In this document: piece after piece, positions 26,653-35,178 of the stretch
Layout: each line of letters begins with the position of its first letter
Numbering within the stretch: the first letter of the stretch is position 1
DNA from: Oscillospiraceae bacterium
GTDB lineage: Bacteria > Bacillota > Clostridia > Saccharofermentanales > Saccharofermentanaceae
Direction: 5' to 3'
Length of the DNA: 64,000 nucleotides
NCBI GenBank assembly: GCA_015069205.1
Contig: SVIZ01000009.1
Span: 33,363 to 97,362 of the forward strand
Program-made: the position numbers and the translations under genes
Notes under the pieces: generated by a model
What the model saw: the letters and a program-made list of their open reading frames with translations, nothing else
Databases searched by the model: none
Told to the model about the DNA's origin: nothing

Positions 26653-26772
26653 AAACAACTACCCGAATTTACAAAGTTGCTCCACCATTGTACCAAAAAG
26701 ATAGGAATAACGCACTTATAAATGGGTGGCATTTTGGTGACATCTCGAAAAAGTTATCTCAACCGCAAGGCT

Positions 26773-27561
26773 TCAGCGGGTTGAAAGCCCCAGTTTCCTT
26801 CTGTTTGTGACCAGGAGCACGATCGCCGTTATGGGCACTGCGAAAACATAAATTGCGGCATATGCGAGCAGGAACACAGGCTTGTCCATCGGCCAGACGG
26901 CGGTAAGGATCCCGCAGTAGAGGTTGCTCAATGAGTGAAGGATCATGCAGGGCCAGATCTTCTTTGTCCTTGCCGCAACGAAGCCGAATGACAGTCCTAA
27001 TACGAACGTGTAGAAGAACTGCGCAGGACCCTGTGAGATTATGTGAGGCAGCGCAAAGAAAAGTGCTGACAGCAGTATCGCGGGCTTTGTTCCCAATACC
27101 ATGAGCCTGTCGAAAAAGATCTTTCTGAAAAGGATCTCTTCCATTACCGGCGCGAAGACCAGGAGCAGAAATCCATAGAACAGTGGCTGCGCGAGGATAT
27201 CTTCAGCCGTAGTCGCAGGCGTGCTGATATTTAGGATCTTGATCAGGACCGCAATGGGGAACTGTGCAAGAAAGGAAAATCCTGACTGGATCAGGAATAT
27301 CTTTCCCATGTTTGCAAAAGAGGGCTTCATCAGAGGCGTGCCGCTTTTCGAGGTGGGCATACCAAGCAAAACAAGATATGCCAGAGGCATCGCGACCGCA
27401 TAGGGGATCACCGTCGCGCAGAGAAGCTGCCTTGCTATTTGAGGCATGCTGCCGAACAGATATGTATCACCGAGATAAACGAGACCTTTGTAAATTCCGA
27501 ACCAAATGACGAGAGACGCTAAGACTCTAATTACCGTCAACCATTTCTTCTTCGTATCCAT
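26773..27561 (-). CDS. CPBP-family intramembrane metalloprotease
   Basis: This 262-residue protein of about seven helices has the CPBP (CAAX protease/bacteriocin processing) motifs: MEEILFRKIFF (Glu-Glu with downstream Arg), FFALPHI and LHSLSN, whose Glu and His residues bind the catalytic metal. Members process prenylated proteins or bacteriocins or give immunity. ATG 27561 lies 10 bases after AAGGAG and starts 35 bases inside the upstream DUF3021 gene, so translation is probably coupled. Third gene in the LytTR operon; the target peptide is unknown. Confidence 0.88.
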   Translation of the reverse strand: MDTKKKWLTVIRVLASLVIWFGIYKGLVYLGDTYLFGSMPQIARQLLCATVIPYAVAMPLAYLVLLGMPTSKSGTPLMKPSFANMGKIFLIQSGFSFLAQFPIAVLIKILNISTPATTAEDILAQPLFYGFLLLVFAPVMEEILFRKIFFDRLMVLGTKPAILLSALFFALPHIISQGPAQFFYTFVLGLSFGFVAARTKKIWPCMILHSLSNLYCGILTAVWPMDKPVFLLAYAAIYVFAVPITAIVLLVTNRRKLGLSTR

Positions 27562-28006
27562 CTTCCTGATGCTCCTTATGAAATTCATTCAAAGCATCGT
27601 TCATTTTGTCGGTACGGGCTTTCTTGACGAAATACGTAATGGTCTGGGCTATCGTGAACGTGATGACAAACATCACAGCAAAGAGCAGCAGATCTTCCGG
27701 TTTGAGAAAGCTGCTTCTCGTATAAAGACCCAGCATCGCAAAGCCGAAATACAGCGGCGCGAACATGATGTTGACGAGCACGTAAGGTTTGTTTTGTGCC
27801 CACTTTGTTCCGATAAGATACGTCCTTACTACTGTCAGAACAAACAGCATGGCGTAAACCAGGAACAGCCTTAAGATGATCTCAGGATTTATGAGCCATC
27901 CGAAGTAAGCCATGATACCGGCAAGCAGAACAACGCTTGCGGAGAAAACCGCCGTCACGATGATGAATGCTTTTTTACATGACTGCTTAAGTCTTTTAAG
28001 GTCCAT
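27527..28006 (-). CDS. DUF3021-family membrane protein
   Basis: This 159-residue protein has four predicted helices in two pairs and a charged C-terminal tail (KEHQEDGYEEEMVDGN). Size and topology match DUF3021, a family regularly encoded after small LytTR regulators, where it is thought to restrain the regulator at the membrane. That function is family knowledge. ATG 28006 lies 9 bases from GGAG and one base after the LytTR stop codon; an ATG three codons upstream overlaps the ribosome site and is unlikely. Confidence 0.82.
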   Translation of the reverse strand: MDLKRLKQSCKKAFIIVTAVFSASVVLLAGIMAYFGWLINPEIILRLFLVYAMLFVLTVVRTYLIGTKWAQNKPYVLVNIMFAPLYFGFAMLGLYTRSSFLKPEDLLLFAVMFVITFTIAQTITYFVKKARTDKMNDALNEFHKEHQEDGYEEEMVDGN

Positions 28007-28007
28007 G

Positions 28008-28460
28008 TTAAGCATCTCCTTTCATGCCGATGGTCTTCTTGAGATCTCCGACGTAACCTCTTGAGACAATGACTGTCTCGCCGTTTGCGAGAAGGAGCCT
28101 TAGCTTTCTTCCCTCGTCAGGAGATATCTTTCGGACGGCATTTACGTTTACGATCTGAGCCTTTGAGATGCGCACAAAACTTCTCGTTCTGCACATTTCT
28201 TCGAGTTCATAAAGAGTGTTTCTGACCTTGTAAACTGACGCTGAAGTGTATGCGAAAACATATCTGTCCACTGCCTCGAAATACAGTATCTGCGAGAAGG
28301 ATACGGGTACGCTGTCGCCGTTGTCTTTGATTCCGATCAGCCTGTCATGTGCACTTTTGACTGCGCTTATCAGGTTCTCAACTTCAGAATTCATTTCCTG
28401 AAATCTTATCTCGACTTCAGTCTCTTTTATGTCCTTTTTCTCTTTAAGGATCAACCGCAC
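28008..28460 (-). CDS. LytTR-family DNA-binding regulator (GTG start)
   Basis: This 150-residue protein has an N-terminal region (VRLILKEKKDIKETEVEIRF) preceding a LytTR DNA-binding domain (about 55-145: FSQILYFEAVDRYVFAYT, then FVRISKAQIVNVNAV and ETVIVSRGYV). It lacks a receiver domain, as usual for LytTR/DUF3021 pairs. I place the start at GTG 28460, 7 bases after GGAGG. The frame is open to 28619, but a TATAAT element at 28563-28568 would put transcription start downstream of the longest start, and no ribosome site supports the ATG at 28523. Likely controls its own operon. Confidence 0.85.
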   Translation of the reverse strand: MRLILKEKKDIKETEVEIRFQEMNSEVENLISAVKSAHDRLIGIKDNGDSVPVSFSQILYFEAVDRYVFAYTSASVYKVRNTLYELEEMCRTRSFVRISKAQIVNVNAVRKISPDEGRKLRLLLANGETVIVSRGYVGDLKKTIGMKGDA

Positions 28461-28562
28461 TTTAATGCCTCCGTCAGGCCCACTATCCTCTATATGTTTA
28501 CGCGCTTCAAGAACATCCTGCATAAGATGTACTTTTGCGTGAATAAGTTGCCACGTAAAACT

Positions 28563-28589
28563 ATTATACCCATTCTCACGGCGCGTCAA
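28563..28589 (-). promoter_or_regulatory. Candidate promoter of the LytTR operon
   Basis: On the minus strand there is a perfect TATAAT (28568-28563) with TTGACG (28589-28584) 15 bases upstream. The 5' untranslated region would be about 100 bases. Confidence 0.5.
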
Positions 28590-28597
28590 AAATGCAT

Positions 28598-28626
28598 TTG
28601 ACAACGCCCGTTCCTGCAAGTAAGAT
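28598..28626 (+). promoter_or_regulatory. Candidate promoter of the methyltransferase gene
   Basis: TTGACA and TAAGAT are separated by 17 bases, back to back with the LytTR promoter. It would give a 5' leader of about 155 bases. Confidence 0.5.
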
Positions 28627-28787
28627 GAATGTGTAGCAGATCAATTAGTTATTCGCGTTCTGCTGCCGCGACGCTTTTTACAAGCGGGGTCAATAATGAT
28701 AAGAACCCTGGAATCTCATCATGAATGACAAAGAAGGGCGCTTATTTGGCGCAAAGTTTTGCTGTTCGTGAAAGGAGGTTCTTTTTT

Positions 28788-29516
28788 ATGCTTCACGACA
28801 AAGATTTTGAATACTACGAAAAGATCGCTCACTGGAGTTTTGACGAGTACGACTGTCACACAGAGAGCCTGACGGACTGGGATCTTTATGAGATCTTAAA
28901 GTCTGTCGCAACACCGGATTCGCACGTGCTGGATCTCGGCACCGGCGGCGGCGAGAAACTGCTTGCAAATTATCCTGACTGCGCGGAGATCGTGGGCACG
29001 GATTACTCGCCCAACATGGTCGCCACAGCCCTCGAAAACCTTGCAAAGAGCGGCCGCAAAAACATCACGTTCAGGGTGATGGACAACCTTCACATGGATG
29101 TCCCTGACGGACATTTTGACGTGGTCGTCGCGCGCCACACCTGCATTGATGCAGAGCAGATCATGCGCTGTCTCAAACCCGGAGGGTTTCTTCTGATCAG
29201 GGGCGTCGACAAGTACGACTGCTGGGATCTGAAGAAGACCGTGGGTTACGGACAGGGTTTTGACGATCCGGTGCCCATAAGCATCGTTGACTACGAGAAT
29301 GTGCTTTCTGCAGGTTTTCGCGACGTGGAACTCGTACCGGTCCACGAACGCGAATTCTACAAAGATGCAGCGACATTCAAGGCATTCCTCGAAGTCGTTC
29401 CGATCCTTGACCACATGCCGGAAGAAGAAGTCCTTGACGGTTACATCGCAAGGAACACCTACTCCGGAAGGGTCAGGCTCATAAGACGCTACTACGGGAT
29501 AACCGCGAGAAAGTGA
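28788..29516 (+). CDS. Class I SAM-dependent methyltransferase
   Basis: This 242-residue cytoplasmic enzyme has a Rossmann-type SAM fold: motif I VLDLGTGGGE (about residues 46-55), the acidic residue of motif II in IVGTDYSPNM, motif III around FRVMDNLHMDVPDGHFDVVV, and post-motif CLKPGGFLLIRG. Substrate is not evident; the sequence resembles small-molecule methyltransferases of the UbiE/COQ5-like group. Start 28788 is 9 bases after AAAGGAGG; the frame extends 63 bases upstream without a site. The stop abuts the thiC stop tail to tail with no spacer. Confidence 0.88.
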   Translation: MLHDKDFEYYEKIAHWSFDEYDCHTESLTDWDLYEILKSVATPDSHVLDLGTGGGEKLLANYPDCAEIVGTDYSPNMVATALENLAKSGRKNITFRVMDNLHMDVPDGHFDVVVARHTCIDAEQIMRCLKPGGFLLIRGVDKYDCWDLKKTVGYGQGFDDPVPISIVDYENVLSAGFRDVELVPVHEREFYKDAATFKAFLEVVPILDHMPEEEVLDGYIARNTYSGRVRLIRRYYGITARK

Positions 29517-30824
29517 TCAGAGAATATCAATATACTCGCCTGCGAGGGCTTTATTCATGCTCCTGACTGCGCAGAACTTGCCGCACATGGAGCATGTATC
29601 CTCGTGCTCGGGTGCTCTGTCATCACGGATGGCTCTGGCTGTCTCAGGATCGATCGCGCACGCCCACTGACCTTCCCAGTCGAACTTTCTTCTGGCCTTT
29701 GCCATCTTATTGTCTTCGTCCATCGCGTGAGGGATCTTTTTCGCGATGTCGGCAGCATGGGCAGCGATCTTGGATGCGATGATACCCTGCTTAACGTCGT
29801 CAACGTTGGGAAGAGCGAGGTGCTCGGCAGGTGTTACATAGCAAAGGAAAGCGGCGCCTGAAGCGGCTGCGATCGCACCTCCTATTGCGGAAGTGATGTG
29901 ATCGTATCCGGGTGCGATGTCAGTTACTAGGGGTCCTAAAACGTAGAAAGGCGCGCCCATGCAGATGCTCTGCTGGATCTTCATGTTTGCTTCGATCTGG
30001 TCCATCGGCATGTGGCCGGGGCCCTCTACCATGACCTGCACGTCCTTCTCCCACGCGCGCTTTGTGAGCTCGCCGAGTCTTACAAGTTCTTCGATCTGGC
30101 AAACGTCACTTGCGTCAGCAAGGCATCCCGGACGGCAAGCGTCACCAAGAGAGATCGTTACATCGTATTCCCTGCAGATGTCGAGGATCTCGTCATAGTA
30201 TTCGTAGAAAGGGTTCTCGTTTCCGGTCATGCACATCCATGCAAAGATCAGGGAGCCGCCTCTGGATACGATGTTCATCTCTCTTTTGTGCTTCTTGATC
30301 TGGTCTATCGTGTGTCTTGTGATGCCGCAGTGAAGCGTTACGAAATCAACGCCGTCTTCAGCATGAAGCCTTACAACGTCGATGAGATCTTTTGCAGTAA
30401 GCGTCGCAAGATCTCTCTGATAATGAATTACCGCATCGTAGACCGGAACGGTGCCGATCATGGCAGGGCACTCTGAAGTAAGCTTGCGTCTGAAAGGAAT
30501 CGTGTCGCCGTGTGATGAGAGGTCCATGATGGCATCCGCGCCCATCTCGACAGCGGCGTTAACCTTCTGCATCTCGATGTTGTAATCCTTGCAGTCGCGC
30601 GATACTCCGAGATTAACATTTATCTTTGTCTTGAGCATTGAGCCGACACCCTCAGGATCGATGCACTTGTGATTCTTATTTGCACAGATCGCGACCTTGC
30701 CTTCTGCAACCCAGTTACGGATCTCTTCTTCTGTCCTGTATTCCTTCTGGGCAACGATCTTCATCTCAGGTGTAACGATACCCTTGCGTGCTGCTTCCAT
30801 CTGTGTTTTGTAAGTTCTTTCCAT
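29517..30824 (-). CDS. thiC: Phosphomethylpyrimidine synthase ThiC
   Basis: This 435-residue radical-SAM enzyme converts aminoimidazole ribotide to hydroxymethylpyrimidine phosphate, the pyrimidine half of thiamine. The C-terminal cluster motif CSMCGKFC (CxxCx4C) is intact, and the family signatures [14 protein letters not shown], [10 protein letters not shown] and [11 protein letters not shown] are present. ATG 30824 follows GAGGAG by 8 bases and lies just after the thiD stop, so the two are translated in series. Last gene of the thiamine operon. It is a bacterial-type ThiC without the plant N-terminal extension. Confidence 0.97.
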   Translation of the reverse strand: MERTYKTQMEAARKGIVTPEMKIVAQKEYRTEEEIRNWVAEGKVAICANKNHKCIDPEGVGSMLKTKINVNLGVSRDCKDYNIEMQKVNAAVEMGADAIMDLSSHGDTIPFRRKLTSECPAMIGTVPVYDAVIHYQRDLATLTAKDLIDVVRLHAEDGVDFVTLHCGITRHTIDQIKKHKREMNIVSRGGSLIFAWMCMTGNENPFYEYYDEILDICREYDVTISLGDACRPGCLADASDVCQIEELVRLGELTKRAWEKDVQVMVEGPGHMPMDQIEANMKIQQSICMGAPFYVLGPLVTDIAPGYDHITSAIGGAIAAASGAAFLCYVTPAEHLALPNVDDVKQGIIASKIAAHAADIAKKIPHAMDEDNKMAKARRKFDWEGQWACAIDPETARAIRDDRAPEHEDTCSMCGKFCAVRSMNKALAGEYIDIL

Positions 30825-30835
30825 GTGTATTCTCC

Positions 30836-31633
30836 TCATATTTTGTATTTGGTTTTAATGTCGTGTCCGTGATCTAACGGTCCTCTTCCGCGACCCAGAT
30901 CAAGACCTGCTGCTATTGCTTCCGTGATGTATTCTTTTGCGCGCGTTACTGCCTGCGGAACATCCATTCCCTTTGCAAGATTGCACGCGATAGCGCTTGA
31001 TAAAGTGCATCCCGTTCCATGCGTGTTTTCGTTATCTATTTTCTTCATCGCGAAAACATAAAACTCACCGTCGTGGTACAAAACATCATTTGCGTTTTCT
31101 TCCGAATGACCGCCCTTGATGAGCACCGAACATCCGCATTCTTTATTTATCTTTTCTGCGGCATTTTTCATGTCATCTTCTGCATTTATCTTCATGCCTG
31201 AGAGAACTTCTGCTTCCGGCACGTTCGGAGTAACAAGCGCTGCTAACGGAATGAGTTTTTCTTTTAAAGCTTTCACGCTCTCACTGTTAGACAGATCCGC
31301 GCCGCTCGTTGCAACCATGACAGGATCGACAACAAGTTTTTTCACGTTATAAAACTTCATTCTTTCAGCAATGATCTCCACCATTTCTTTGCTTGGTATC
31401 ATGCCTGTTTTTACCGCATCGGGAACGATGTCTTCAAACACAGAATCTATCTGGTCTTTAAGGAAGTCACCTGTGGCATTTTGTATTGATCTGACGCCCG
31501 TTGTATTCTGCGCAGTAAGCGAAGTGATTACTGACATTCCGTACACGCCGTTTGCGAGCATCGTCTTAAGATCTGCCTGTATTCCGGCGCCGCCCGAGCA
31601 GTCGCTTCCTGCAATGGTCAAAACCTTTTTCAT
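30836..31633 (-). CDS. thiD: Hydroxymethylpyrimidine (phosphate) kinase ThiD
   Basis: This 265-residue ribokinase-fold enzyme phosphorylates HMP and HMP-phosphate to HMP-pyrophosphate. Signatures: [19 protein letters not shown] at the N-terminus, [10 protein letters not shown] in the middle and the anion-hole [14 protein letters not shown] near residue 205. Its start overlaps the thiME stop by four bases (ATGA), showing tight coupling. Order thiM/E then thiD then thiC matches a complete pyrimidine branch plus coupling enzyme. Confidence 0.97.
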   Translation of the reverse strand: MKKVLTIAGSDCSGGAGIQADLKTMLANGVYGMSVITSLTAQNTTGVRSIQNATGDFLKDQIDSVFEDIVPDAVKTGMIPSKEMVEIIAERMKFYNVKKLVVDPVMVATSGADLSNSESVKALKEKLIPLAALVTPNVPEAEVLSGMKINAEDDMKNAAEKINKECGCSVLIKGGHSEENANDVLYHDGEFYVFAMKKIDNENTHGTGCTLSSAIACNLAKGMDVPQAVTRAKEYITEAIAAGLDLGRGRGPLDHGHDIKTKYKI

Positions 31634-33003
31634 CGGCTTCTCCTTAAGTCTTCAAATGCATCTTTAAGCTCCTCAGCGGCAAGCTTCGGATCTGCTGCTT
31701 TCATGATCGCCGACACCGCACAAATGCCTGCAATATCAATGCCTTTGAGAACACCGAGATTAGTGCTGTTAAGTCCGCCGATCGCATTTACCGGGATCGG
31801 CACGGCCTTTGTGATCGCATCCAGAGTTTCAGTTGAAGTAAGAACTGTTTTGACTTTGGTCGTGGTCGGATATATCGCTCCGACACCAAGATAATCAGCA
31901 CCGTCTTCGTATGCTTTCAGCGCTGCTTCAACAGTCTTTGCGGTGGCACCAAGGATCTTGTTGTTTCCGATTAACTTTCTTGCCTGTTTTACAGGCATAT
32001 CCTCAGCGCCGACATGCACGCCTTCAGCACCTGACGCGAGCATGACATCTACCCTGTCATCGATGATTAACGGCACATTATATTCGCTTGTAAGTGCATG
32101 GACTTTTTTCGCAAGATCGATATAGTCACGTGTCGATCTGTTTTTCTCGCGAAGCTGGATCAAAGTAACTCCGCCTTCCAAAGCAGATTTCACTCTTGCA
32201 AGAAATTCGTCTTCCTCATATATAGTGCTGTCAGTGATGAAATACATCGTGGGATCGAAGGTTATCTTTCTGTCTGCAAGCGCATCAATTAAGTTCACCA
32301 TGAAGGTTCCGTTGCCTGCTTCATTGCGCGCTGCTTCTTCTCCGCATTGCTTGAAGAACTTGCACGCATTAACAACACTTTCTAACGTGTTTTCTCTTGC
32401 AAGATAAGTTGCGATTACTGCACCCAAAATGCATCCTGTTCCGGTAACGAATGAAAGCATTTCCGAGCCTCCGCTAACTTCAGTTATTGAGCCGTCAAAA
32501 CCAATGAAATCAACCTTTCCGGTAGCAAGGACAATTGCGTTTGTATCAGAGGAAATCTTTAAGATTGCACGGCGGACATCTTCTTCATCAATGCCTGTTT
32601 TCGCATCGACTCCGATATCTTTATATGCATCATTTCCTATCGCTAAGATCTCGGAATAGTTTCCCTTAATGACTGCAAATCTGCCTTCGGAAATAAGATC
32701 TCTTACGAAGCTTTTTCGAAGTGCGGAACACGCGCTACCTACTGCATCAAGAACGACCGGAATCCCCTTGTCATTTGCGGCTTTGAGAGAGATCTTCATG
32801 GACGTCATCCTGACATCTGTGATGTTGCCGAGATTTATGAGCAAAGCAGACGCGGTCTTTGTTATCTCCTCAACTTCCAAAGGGTGCTCAGCCATGATCG
32901 GCTTGGCACCCAGAGCAAGAACAGCATTAGCTGTCTGATTGATCGAGATCGGATTGGTTATGCAGTGGATCAGGCAGGTTTGTGCTCTGTCTGTTTTTTC
33001 CAT
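31630..33003 (-). CDS. thiM/thiE: Bifunctional hydroxyethylthiazole kinase / thiamine-phosphate synthase (ThiM-ThiE fusion)
   Basis: The protein has 457 residues. Residues 1 to about 250 are ThiM ([35 protein letters not shown]), which phosphorylates salvaged thiazole alcohol. Residues about 258-457 are ThiE ([50 protein letters not shown]), which joins thiazole phosphate with HMP pyrophosphate. The fusion parallels yeast Thi6 with reversed domain order and places consecutive steps in one chain. The start lies 34 bases inside the thiW gene. With no thiazole synthesis genes (thiG, thiH, thiS, thiF) in the window, thiazole is probably salvaged. Confidence 0.95.
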   Translation of the reverse strand: MEKTDRAQTCLIHCITNPISINQTANAVLALGAKPIMAEHPLEVEEITKTASALLINLGNITDVRMTSMKISLKAANDKGIPVVLDAVGSACSALRKSFVRDLISEGRFAVIKGNYSEILAIGNDAYKDIGVDAKTGIDEEDVRRAILKISSDTNAIVLATGKVDFIGFDGSITEVSGGSEMLSFVTGTGCILGAVIATYLARENTLESVVNACKFFKQCGEEAARNEAGNGTFMVNLIDALADRKITFDPTMYFITDSTIYEEDEFLARVKSALEGGVTLIQLREKNRSTRDYIDLAKKVHALTSEYNVPLIIDDRVDVMLASGAEGVHVGAEDMPVKQARKLIGNNKILGATAKTVEAALKAYEDGADYLGVGAIYPTTTKVKTVLTSTETLDAITKAVPIPVNAIGGLNSTNLGVLKGIDIAGICAVSAIMKAADPKLAAEELKDAFEDLRRSR

Positions 33004-33518
33004 AAAGCACCTCCCGCAATGATCTTATGCTGCATCTTCTTAAGCACTCCGACATGCTGGAGTCTGTACAAAAGGATTGCCGCGATGCTTCCGCCGATCA
33101 GGGTGCCGCACGTAAAAGACGGCACGTAGAAAAACCATCCGAGGCCTTCTCTACCGCAGATGTAAGTCATGACCGGATAAGATACGATCGCACCGATTAT
33201 TCCCGTTCCGACGATCTCGCCCAAAACGGCAGCCCAGATCTTACCCTTGGTGACTTTATAAAGTATTCCTGAAAGCAGCGCGCCGAACACCGCACCCGTA
33301 AGCGCGAGCGGCGGAATGCCCATCACGCACATCCTGATGATGCCTATAAGAAACGCAACAAGAAACGCATCAACAGGGCCCAACAAAACTGCAGCGGTGA
33401 TGTTGATCAGATGCGCCATCGGGCACATTCCCTCGATCCTCAAAAGCGGCGAGATCACAACTCCGATCGCGATCAGAAGCGCCATTACCGACAGTCTCAA
33501 CACATTGTATCTTTTCAT
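32970..33518 (-). CDS. thiW: ThiW-type ECF transporter substrate component
   Basis: This 182-residue membrane protein of five to six helices (LSVMALLIAIGVVISPLL, then MAHLINITAAVLLGPVDAFL) is characteristic of ThiW, predicted to import the thiazole moiety with a shared energy-coupling module encoded elsewhere. The following ThiM kinase would trap the imported thiazole. ATG 33518 follows AAGGAG closely. First gene of the thiamine operon, directly downstream of the TPP riboswitch and its terminator. Confidence 0.88.
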   Translation of the reverse strand: MKRYNVLRLSVMALLIAIGVVISPLLRIEGMCPMAHLINITAAVLLGPVDAFLVAFLIGIIRMCVMGIPPLALTGAVFGALLSGILYKVTKGKIWAAVLGEIVGTGIIGAIVSYPVMTYICGREGLGWFFYVPSFTCGTLIGGSIAAILLYRLQHVGVLKKMQHKIIAGGALWKKQTEHKPA

Positions 33519-33543
33519 TTTTGTCTCCTTCCGGACACGAAAA

Positions 33544-33574
33544 AGGGAGCTGCCTGATCACTGACAACTCCCTT
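33544..33574 (-). terminator. Expression-platform terminator of the TPP riboswitch
   Basis: On the minus strand AAGGGAGTTGTC and its GGCAGCTCCC partner form a hairpin followed by TTTTTC, between the aptamer and the thiW ribosome site. Confidence 0.85.
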
Positions 33575-33589
33575 CAAAACACTCTGTGT

Positions 33590-33674
33590 TAAGCATCCCT
33601 ACGTTGGCATTATCCAAATCAGGTTCTCGGTCGAAGGTCGCACCTTCCTCTCAGCCTGTATACAAGCTCCCGTT
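33590..33674 (-). ncRNA. TPP riboswitch (THI element)
   Basis: On the minus strand the conserved aptamer blocks are all present in order: GGCTGAGAGGA, ACCGAGAACCTGAT, GGATAATGCCAACG and TAGGGATGC, closed by flanking ACGGGAGC. It binds thiamine pyrophosphate and would favour the terminator at 33544-33574, shutting off thiW-thiME-thiD-thiC. Confidence 0.96.
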
Positions 33675-33745
33675 TCCGTATTCAATTTTCGAAAAGAAGA
33701 TTACACTAACATATCCATAAGTTCAAGAGCTTTTTGAAATTATTT

Positions 33746-33772
33746 GCGTATCTGGACTCCAGATATAAACGC
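33746..33772 (-). ncRNA. Stable hairpin between the two leader elements
   Basis: ATCTGGA and TCCAGAT with outer GCGT/ACGC form an 11-bp stem with an internal bulge. It lies just after the first terminator. Role unknown. Confidence 0.5.
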
Positions 33773-33776
33773 AAAT

Positions 33777-33864
33777 AAAAACCTCACCCAAGACCACGAA
33801 TCCTGAAGTGAGGTAATATTTTTCCTACTTCGGAAGCGACCGTCTCTGCAGACCGTGCTATCCT
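33777..33864 (-). promoter_or_regulatory. Unidentified transcription attenuator / riboswitch candidate upstream of the TPP riboswitch
   Basis: Read on the minus strand from the predicted start near 33864: a hairpin with 6-bp stem and internal loop (33832-33863), then GAAGTAGG (33824-33831), which can pair with CCTCACTTC (33805-33813), and a terminator ACCTCAC...GTGAGGT (33781-33814) with a U-tract. The antiterminator and terminator stems share CCTCAC, so they are mutually exclusive. The motif ACTTCAGGAT plus GGTCT occurs twice, 60 bases apart; the second copy sits in the terminator loop. Ligand unknown. Confidence 0.6.
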
Positions 33865-33870
33865 GAAGTA

Positions 33871-33899
33871 ATTCTAACATCGAGTATAAACGCAGTCAA
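33871..33899 (-). promoter_or_regulatory. Promoter of the thiamine operon leader
   Basis: On the minus strand TTGACT (33899-33894) and TAGAAT (33876-33871) are separated by 17 bases. The transcript would start about 33864, at the edge of the attenuator hairpin. Confidence 0.75.
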
Positions 33900-34004
33900 C
33901 GAATGTCTTCTAAATTGTCCTTATAATCAAGCTTGCCTCAGATTTGCGTTAATCAAAATTATATGTACAATTTAGCCGTAAAAAATAGTATTGGGGATAG
34001 ATCA

Positions 34005-34994
34005 ATGTCATTTAAAAAAGTTATATCTGTTGTAGCTATAATCGCCATCGTAGCAGGTGCGCTTTGTTCCTGCACTTCGAAAAAGCGCGTACATATTCCG
34101 CACCGTTTTGCATCTGCTGAAGAAGGTCGCGAACTTATGCTCTCCAACGAGGATAATTACTATAGTCACTTCTCGCAGAATGATCTTGATTACAAGATGC
34201 AGAAGACCGGCGCGACAATGGAAGAATATAAAGCATTTGCTGCAGAGCAGGTGCAGGACTTCACCGCTGTCGAAAAATCTTTCATCAACCGCCGTATTAA
34301 TAACATCGAGAAGACTCTCGAGAAAAACGGTTATGAACTGCCTGAACTTGATGAGATCGTTTTCATCAAGACCACTATGGACGAAGAACTCGGCGCCAGC
34401 GGTTACACCCACGGTACACAGATCTATCTGAACGCAAAGATCATCTCTGCGTATTCTTTAATGAGCGTCTTCCCTGAGACAGCGCAGCTGGCTGATGAGC
34501 TGATCTGCCACGAGATCTTCCACTGCCTTACAAGAAATAATCCTGAATTCAGGGCAGACATGTATTCGATCATCAACTTCACGGTCACGGATTCAGATTT
34601 TGAGATCCCCGCAAGCGTTTTCGAGTATCACATCACAAACCCTGATGTTGAGCATCACGACTCATATGCGACTTTCATCATCGACGGCGAAGAAGTCCCG
34701 TGCTTCACTGACTTTATCACCACACAGCATTTTGCTGAATCACAGTCTACATTCTTCTCCTGCAGTGAGACCGCACTTATTCCGATTGACGGCAGGGACA
34801 CCTACTACACACCTGCCCAGACTTCCAATTTCTATGAGGTCTTCGGTGAGAACACCGGCTATGTCGTAGACCCTGAAGAGTGCATGGCAGACAACTTCGC
34901 ATATGCGATCGTCTACGGTATCGAAGGGCGCGATAATCAGGGCTATCCGAGTCCTGAGATCATCCAGGCCGTTATAGATTACCTGAAGAAATAA
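34005..34994 (+). CDS. Putative lipoprotein with HEXXH zinc-protease motif
   Basis: The protein has 329 residues. The signal peptide ends ALCSC, with Cys23 the probable lipidation site. The centre has CHEIFHCLTRN: His169, Glu170 and His173 form an HEXXH motif preceded by a helix (AQLADELI), the classic zincin active site. A later acidic DPEECMADNFAYA helix could give the third ligand, the position seen in gluzincin-like proteins. The N-terminal half is helical and charged. Family membership is not recognised, so peptidase activity is inferred. ATG 34005 follows TTGGGGAT; upstream extension to 33933 lacks a site. Single gene, ending at a strong terminator. Confidence 0.72.
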   Translation: MSFKKVISVVAIIAIVAGALCSCTSKKRVHIPHRFASAEEGRELMLSNEDNYYSHFSQNDLDYKMQKTGATMEEYKAFAAEQVQDFTAVEKSFINRRINNIEKTLEKNGYELPELDEIVFIKTTMDEELGASGYTHGTQIYLNAKIISAYSLMSVFPETAQLADELICHEIFHCLTRNNPEFRADMYSIINFTVTDSDFEIPASVFEYHITNPDVEHHDSYATFIIDGEEVPCFTDFITTQHFAESQSTFFSCSETALIPIDGRDTYYTPAQTSNFYEVFGENTGYVVDPEECMADNFAYAIVYGIEGRDNQGYPSPEIIQAVIDYLKK

Positions 34995-34998
34995 TTAA

Positions 34999-35014
34999 AG
35001 TTCCACGCGGAACG
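34999..35014. other. Degenerate parS-like palindrome
   Basis: AGTTCCACGCGGAACG matches the two parS sites near parA at 13 of 16 positions and lies in an intergenic gap. Binding by ParB is uncertain because the central CACGTG is changed to CACGCG. Confidence 0.35.
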
Positions 35015-35020
35015 GTAAAA

Positions 35021-35052
35021 GGGGTGCCTCGCTTTCGAGACACCCCGTTTTT
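35021..35052 (+). terminator. Terminator of the HEXXH lipoprotein gene
   Basis: GGGGTGCCTCG pairs with CGAGACACCCC around CTTT, followed by GTTTTTTG. Confidence 0.9.
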
Positions 35053-35069
35053 GTTTGTATAAAAAACCT

Positions 35070-35174
35070 GTTATGCAACTGTTAGCGTTTTTTAGGGGCA
35101 ACAATTGCACAAAATCGCATTTTTGTGCAACTGTTGGCCTTTTTTTTCGCAAACAATTGCACATTGTGGTTTGC
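35070..35174. repeat. Palindromic repeat element, left copy
   Basis: It contains AACAATTGCACAAAA paired with TTTTTGTGCAACTGTT as a long hairpin, followed by GGCC and a T-run. A second partial unit (CAACTGTTGGCC, then AAACAATTGCACA) follows. The same core occurs twice near 41.33-41.52 kb. Here it sits directly after the last gene of the polyamine operon and may serve as its terminator. Confidence 0.7.
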
Positions 35175-35178
35175 ATAA

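Noticed and set aside
28461..28619. Longer N-terminus for the LytTR regulator
   Set aside because: The extension crosses the predicted -10 element of its own promoter and has no ribosome site, whereas GTG 28460 has GGAGG at ideal distance.
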